Shown one piece after another: positions 23,612-64,000 of a DNA stretch of 64,000 bases. Source of the stretch: Parelaphostrongylus tenuis (Eukaryota; Nematoda; Chromadorea; Rhabditida; Metastrongylidae); the NCBI GenBank assembly GCA_019055375.1, contig JAHQIW010002298.1:1-64000 (forward strand), in the 5' to 3' direction. The translations under genes were made by a program, and so were the position numbers. The notes beneath the pieces are model-generated. The model worked only from the letters and a program-made list of their open reading frames with translations. It was not told the origin of the DNA and ran no database searches. Positions within the stretch are counted from its first letter, which is position 1; every line of letters begins with the position of its first letter.

Positions 23612-23855
23612 TGCATGCATGGTTCATGGTCCAATCCCACGCTCATGGGTCACCACACCTTCGTCCACCCGGGGCCGGTAAATTGGTACCAGGACTGTTT
23701 AGGAGGATAGCACCGTTCACTTGATCCATCGATAGACCGTCATCGTAAGGGCGAGATATGCATTAAATCACCTTATGGAGCTAACTTGAAGACGAATGAA
23801 TCTCCTATCCCTTAGGAGATTAAACAATGCCGAGAGCTCTATCCTTTTATACTTC
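23612..23855 (+). mobile_element. tRNA-derived SINE, copy 4, 5'-truncated
   Basis: Starts near the B box (GGTCCAATCCC) and continues through the body (ACCTTCGTCCACCCGGGGCC, GGTAAATTGGTACCAGGACT) to TATCCTTTTATACTT. Confidence 0.75.
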
Positions 23856-23859
23856 ATCG

Positions 23860-25750
23860 TATCAAATGCGAAACATAAAATGATTAATTGAATCGTCATT
23901 CAAAAGATATATATTGATTAGTATCTACGGAGTGAATTGTTTGTGTTATATGTAATCGAGAAAGTTGGTCCGACTTAGTTAATAAATGTCAGATCATTTA
24001 TGCTGTGAACGTGCGATTCATGAACATTAGGTAGAACGAACGTGAGATTCGTTCTCGGATACTAATCGATTGTAAATGATAATTCTTCTAGTGGTCTCTT
24101 TGATAGACTTTCATTAATAGTTGTTAGTGGAGAGAATAACAGAACTTCTTGTAACACAGAAAATGCTTTGAATTTATTTTCAATACTCACTTATTTCATA
24201 TTGTAAATCTTTTGTCGACATACTCTGTCATTGTTCTCTTCCACACTATCATTATGAGTGACAGGTACATGAGTTTTTAGAATATATGATTGTCCAAAAT
24301 ATCACTTTACCTCGGACTAACACTCTTACGTGAGCACATTATCGCAAGTGCCAATGGAGAACGTTGGACATTCTAGCTAGAGAGAATCATTGTACACTGT
24401 TAAAAATTTTAATAGTTTGTTTCCATGCGTCGTTCATCTATTTTACAAGCAAAACTTCTCTTGATGATCAATCGGCCTGTTACTCTCAAAGTGAACCCCT
24501 TTCCATAGACGAGTAATTTAGTGTATGAACCTCTATACAGACTTCGATCCCATTGATGTTTAGAGAAATAGTGCTATGTACTCGAGTTCGATGCAGGATT
24601 GATATGCTGTGTGCGTTGTATTTAAGCGCATTAATACTACAGGTTAGTGGATAGATCTCCAGTTTTCATATATTTGTTTGTAAAATGCAACTATTTTCAT
24701 AAAAGGGGATCAAAAAAGAATAATTGAAAGATTAATGTGTTTTCCAAACATGATAGTTTCCCATCTTCAAAACCATCAGAACATGAAAATAATATTAACT
24801 TTACTTTACCTGTATCACCTGCCGTCCCGTTGATCGTCGAGTGACTTGAGCGACTACCAACAATACTCCCATTTTTCCCTATCGCGTGCAAGAGTAGCCT
24901 AGTGGGTCCTCCTTGCTCTAGGAATTCGCTGAGCATCATACCTTTCTCCTATGCCTTTCGTAAAAAAATCGGGCAGACGAGTCGATGGTCTTCCCTGTGG
25001 AGCGCTTGATGTCTCAAGGAATCCAGTCTGAAACGGCTCTCGTCCATATCTAGTCAATTGATTCATTCACATGAAGAAATAGCAGATTATGGTTACCATC
25101 ACAGCTTGTGTTAGAAAGAAATAAGTTTTTGCTGAAGATGTTAAGACTTGCTACAAATAAAATTATCGTCTGCTGCCTTCTTACTTCACATATCAAAGCA
25201 GTATGCTTCATTAAAGGATCAAGACTACGTAGAGTCACGGTAGCAACACGACTCTCTGTGAAAAGTAGTAAATGCGAACTGTCACGACGCATTGACGGCT
25301 GTTCGTGATTAAAACTTATAGAGCTTCTACATGCGTCTGACTTCATCAACCACAGTAGAAGAGATTGAATTCAGAGTCCTGAACAATAATTTTTACTGGA
25401 CTGAACGATGTACCAAGTCAGTGCTGCCATTCTCCCGGAGAGTTCTTCCATGAAATTTTCCCACTCTGCTCCTAAAATGTTCCAGTGAGATGAGCCGTCA
25501 AATCCGAAAAAATGCTTCCAATCATTAGAATCAACTTAGTTCACATGCTTCAATTGACGCGGCATGTTAAGTCTTCAACACTTACACGATCCACTTGAAT
25601 TTTTTTGATAATGCATAGGAGACGTCAGGTTTTACACCGTTACGACCTATCTGATTTTTCGAAAGGAAACAATGATATTATGACAATTGGAAGGCCTGAA
25701 GGGTTAAGAGCATCACTGGGTTATAAAAGGTGATTCTATTTCATTCTAAT
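23860..25750. other. Gene-free stretch upstream of ace-1
   Basis: No exon recognised. The ace-1 promoter and any 5' non-coding exon should lie here, but no clear core promoter was identified. Confidence 0.45.
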
Positions 25751-25757
25751 GGTATGA

Positions 25758-47394
<21,637 letters not shown>

Positions 47395-49039
47395 AAAACC
47401 CCCGATGATATCGCCTTTTCCCGGAATTATGGAGATATTTCTTGGATAAAAAACATTCTACATATTTACGAGGAGTTGTACAAATTGTTCAAGCGTGTTC
47501 AAATTCTTTTTGAGCAAAATTTTCCTTGTTATTACATATGTGATGGTGTTCTTGTCGTTTGATTTTACCGCTATGCACTTTATTGTCCATACACGAAGAC
47601 ACTTATGTTCACGTTTTCTCTTATGGAAATGACCAATTCACCTTGCTCCTCTTTCACATTGTTTTATGTCATCCACATTTTCACGGCATAACAAGAACTT
47701 CGCTAAAAGCATTATCCTATAAACGAATTTAAATGTACAAATTATACATTCCATACGGGCATTGAAATTTCACCAATTCAAGTTGGCTAACAGATATTAT
47801 GTGCTAAAGTATCTACTTTGAATTACCGGTTTCTTCGACCTTCTCATGGCTCACAAGGCTACTATCAGCAGATGTTTACTTTACAATGTATATTTACCTC
47901 TTTTTCAGTAATTGGTCGTTAGTCGCTTATTGTTGCGTTTCTACATGTTTGTATATAAAAGTCCCCACACACCGTATTGTTACTACAACTATACACAGTT
48001 TTACTATTTTAGGTTTTCTTGGAACCTTTCGAATTTTGTTAATTCTGCCACTGATAAATGAACAACAACGAACCCTTTTTATTCTGTCTCATCTTGTAAG
48101 ATATTTGATATAAGTGATATTCCGTTAAAACGATTTATGATAATTTCGGCTTTGCAATAGTTTTTCAATGAACATGCCATAATAGGATGAAATCGATCAG
48201 AAATTTACAGCAGTCGCCGACTCTATTTGATTAGAAAGAAATTTGTCATTCTACTGTTTCAGCAGCAAATTACCAGAACTGCAACAATTTCCAGCATTTT
48301 TTCCCTCTTATGGTGATGCTTGACTTTTGCTACAAGGAGTTCGATGCTGTGGAACTTCTTGCCAACTACGAAAAAGTACAATCTTTATTTTCATCTGTTG
48401 CCCAATTTTTATTTTAGTTCAGGTTATGGTATGATAATCAGAGTATTGAGATACGACCTTTTTGAGCTCACTAGGTTCTCCATTACTCTATCAAGGCCTT
48501 CGCTCTACCTACCATTCAAGCGTCTTGTAACCTATTCGGTGGCCGAATTGGCTGAAACACTACGGAGAGAAAGAGGCAGAGCGAGGCCCTCGATCACGTA
48601 GTCGAATACTTGATGATACCCAAAAAAGGTAATCGAGCGTTCGAAGCCGCATAAGGTCTCAAGCTCTGCTTTTAACTGAGCACTCTTGTAGTTATGTGAT
48701 AAAATGGTTAACCAGTCCATACAACATATCGCGTCTCATTTCATTTATTGTCTTAATACGTATATGATGTGATATTACGTGAAACATTGCGATGGAAAGG
48801 CTTGTATCACCAAAAGCATTACATTGTTCTATTCCCTTTTTTGTTGTATTCTTTTTCTTTGACATATTGGCGACGTGTTGCAGCATCAGTCATGTAAGAT
48901 TGATGTCGTCGCCCGAAATTAATGCAAAATGCCCTCAAGATATGAGTCATGTGCAGTCGACGTTACTTGTGTCATTGCACTGTAGTTTTAAACATTATAA
49001 AGTGTCATCATAATTTTAAATATGTGATATTACGAACGA

Positions 49040-49075
49040 TATATATACACATATTATATATATATATATATATAT

Positions 49076-49128
<53 letters not shown>
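49040..49128. repeat. (TA)n microsatellite
   Basis: About 90 bases of TA with two small interruptions. Confidence 0.95.
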
Positions 49129-49131
<3 letters not shown>

Positions 49132-49941
49132 TCGCATGAGAAGTGCCTTTCGTTTCCTTAATTCTGAATTAGTTCCCACCTACTTCTTACTTTAACAGAT
49201 TAATCTATTCGCAACGACACTCCATTTTTCTCCTTAACCATATGATAAACGAGCAATTTTTCCTCGCCTACGTTTTTCTTATTTTTGGGCTCTAAGAACT
49301 TCTCAATGACTAGTGGAGCTGAGTGTTTGTAAACAACACAGAATTCTAGAAGAGACCTTACTCTTTGGCCCTATGGTTGCAGCTTATTTAGAGTATATTC
49401 CAATATTTTTGATTGCGCACATTCCATTCAATAGTCACACGTGCAAGTGACTAGTGGGCATCTCACACTTACATTCCCTTATACCAAAATTTCGTGGGGC
49501 CTTTTTATTCATAGGTCCTCTTCCCTTATCATTCAATTGAGATAATTATTGCTTTCTTTGGTCTTCCTTGCTTCTTTTCTTCGAAATTATCTCTCACAAT
49601 ATTTGTGAAAAATTAAATAAACTTCTTTCTTCAATAAAACAACAGTTTCCAAAATCAATTCATTCAATGTTTATTAGTTTTTTTCAAAATAAAATAGTAA
49701 AGCACCATCAGTGTTGAATTTAAACAATAGGAAGGCAGTAGTTCTTTAAAGGCAGGCAGATCACAATCCAAACATTCATATAATAAATACGAATGATATC
49801 GATAACTAAAAAAAGAAATGATATCATTGTAACCGAACAAAAGAAAGGTTTGTCAGCGAGTTCATAGTGAGAACAACATATATAGAAATCGACTAATCTC
49901 ACTCTATTTGGCAGTATTAATTTGGGCATGGTATGGAGGTG

Positions 49942-49973
49942 AGTCACATCTACATAATTATGTAGATGTGACT
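49942..49973. promoter_or_regulatory. Perfect 32-bp palindrome downstream of let-2 stop
   Basis: Two 16-base arms (AGTCACATCTACATAA and its exact complement) with no spacer, 25 bases past the collagen stop. It would form a cruciform or a 3' UTR hairpin. Its role is unknown. Confidence 0.7.
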
Positions 49974-49998
49974 TGAATGAAAGCTAAAAACGAAAGAT

Positions 49999-62138
<12,140 letters not shown>

Positions 62139-64000
62139 ATCTGTTTTGCAATAAGAACTGTCTCATGCGTCTTTGAGAAATGCGTCGCGTAACTTTCGAT
62201 TACTTTTATTGAATAGTATTGATTTCGGTTCACATAGATATTTGAACATATATATGGTGGCCAGATTCTCTGTGGGTGATGGCTATTGCGAATGTGAACG
62301 AATTGCAATTCCGGCTCCTTTCACACGGTTGTTTTTATGTTATGAAAACGGTTTTGCGCTCCTGATATCCTGACTATTCTCTGTGCTCGTCTATGTATCT
62401 TTTCATCTTTTTCGAGAACATACTCAACTCTTGTGTGTGATCAGAGAAGTAAAAACACGTAATCTGTTCAATCAACAGTGCAATAAGCCTTTGCGAACGT
62501 TTTGGGAAATACTTAATGCACATTTTTTGCATTATTTACATGGTTTCTGTATCCTTCTTTTTCATATAATATCCAGAAATAATCATGGAAGTGAATAACT
62601 ATTGAACAATCTTTACTTAAATTCGATTTTCAGTGCTTCACACAACGGGCGCTTTCCGATAAATCTCTACAATTTTGCGATGATCAAAGCACCTGGGAAG
62701 TCGTGAGCTACGAACATTATGGAGAAGAATTCGCACTATCGTAGTGTGGGCATATGGATACGATAGCACTGTGGTTAGTAATGCAGTGTACTATGAAGCA
62801 ATGCGCCGGATCGATCTCCTCACCAACTCTCGCCCTTCGGTCAATCATCCGAATAATGAGGAACACCTGAGATTCTCTACTTCCAAGACAGTCGAAATAT
62901 CGTCTTGACCGGTATTCCTCGGCATTCATAAAAAAAAACTAAAATCCTCAAGCAGTAACATTAAATTAACACGTGAAATTTCAAACCCTTAGTGAAGATG
63001 AATGTGAAAAATGAATTTAATGCAAGAAGTACTGAAATTCGCGTTGTAAATTGTGATGTCGAGACGTTTAAAACAATAAATAGTATAATTTGAGTTATAA
63101 ACTGTGTCATTTGTTAAGAAATTGGCTTACACAGATGGTAAGGAGTATGTAAAGTGTATTGTCTAAGCATTATGAACTACAATGTTTGCAGATTATTTGT
63201 AAAATGCTGCGGATCTCAGATTGAATAATGTGATGTTTATAACGTCAATACAATGTTATGAGAATAAAAAGGAGGAAGAAGACATACCATGTGGTAATGT
63301 ATTGTTTTTGCGGCCAATATTTTGGGAAATACACCGACTATACAACATTATTAAAGTTCACCTTTACAAGAGCGGAAATATTAGTAGCGGCACTCTTCGT
63401 AGTAAGAACTGACATCGAAAGCATCGATCGCTCTGACGAAATAAGAAGTTCATAGTAAGATTAGAGTTTGTTTGCTAATACTGAGTGTAGGAGGACATCG
63501 CTTTTTTCTGTTGACGCTCACTAGCAGCGACTGGATATGATACCGACAGATCAAGACAGTTGACGAAGGTGTTATGTGCGACCAAATAAATCACTGTTGA
63601 GAAAGCAACTTCTGTAAGTCATAAAATCAACAAAATCCCACTAAACTCTTGTACAAGATTTTTTCTCTTCAAAAAACGCCTGAAATCGAAGTTAGTTCTA
63701 CTCAGCAGTTTTCGCATTTATTGGCGGGCATTCGTTTCGTACTACAACATCTCCAACGTCCCCATATTCCCCAGTATTTCAACACTTTTTGTGAGAAAAT
63801 GCTGCTAAGATAACCTAAGACCACATCCCACAGATCTCTATGGTGCATCAGAAAGCTTACGGTTGAATGGTCAGGTTCCCATACTCTTTAGAAATGAACC
63901 AGCAGAATTGATTCGTATCGAGTAGAAGCATGACAGTTGAGATATATTTCTAATCCATTCGTTCATCGAGCACAATCATCAGATTTTCGTTATCATAATT
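62139..64000. other. Right-end stretch, no exon recognised
   Basis: Expected to be let-2 intron or 5' region, but no Cys-rich 7S coding sequence is visible on the minus strand. A tRNA-like string (TAGCACTGTGGTTAGTAATG with GGATCGATCTCC) lies at about 62,763-62,822, probably a SINE remnant. Confidence 0.5.

Larger units (their letters stand above)
47395..49998. other. Convergent intergenic gap between ace-1 and let-2
   Basis: Contains both 3' UTRs and an AT microsatellite. No further gene recognised; ORFs are below 95 codons and unlike known families. An AATAAA at about 49,616 is too far from the ace-1 stop to be its likely poly(A) signal. Confidence 0.6.

Overview
The window is nuclear DNA of a nematode, most likely a clade V parasite of the strongylid/hookworm type. 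The two large genes are close relatives of Caenorhabditis ace-1 and let-2, introns are long and AT-rich, and the rest is mariner, RTE-type LINE and tRNA-derived SINE debris. The clade is inferred from gene resemblance and repeat content; the species cannot be named from the sequence.

Layout. (1) 1-14,070 is a repeat-dominated accessory region built from two adjacent large inverted repeats (arms about 1.6-1.8 kb, then about 2.6 kb). The first carries a two-exon gene for a small secreted Pro/Tyr-repeat protein on the minus strand, and an inverted copy broken by a nonsense codon. The region also holds a roughly 270-bp tandem repeat and dispersed relatives that contain complete or decayed hammerhead ribozyme motifs. 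(2) 14,070-25,750 has no recognisable gene, only mariner transposase relics, an RTE reverse-transcriptase fragment, SINE copies and a GT microsatellite. (3) 25,758-47,394 (+) is a complete 15-exon acetylcholinesterase gene (ace-1 type, 629 codons), from signal-peptide exon to the Trp-rich tetramerisation tail. Its 4-kb and 8.6-kb introns are full of transposon remains. (4) 47,395-49,998 is the intergenic gap between two convergent genes. (5) 49,999 to about 62,140 (-) is most of a type IV collagen alpha-2 gene (let-2 type): 16 well-supported exons plus one whose 5' edge is unclear, ending in a complete 12-cysteine NC1 domain. The 5' exons (signal peptide, most of 7S) lie beyond the right edge or are unrecognised in 62,140-64,000.

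The two main genes are not functionally linked. ACE-1 ends cholinergic signalling at synapses; the collagen builds basement membranes. Both are X-linked in C. elegans, so the window may be X-derived (inference). The strongest new-looking signal is the hammerhead-bearing repeat family at the left end. Also notable are a perfect 85-bp-arm hairpin and two GC-AG introns in the collagen gene, and a 32-bp perfect palindrome just past the collagen stop codon.
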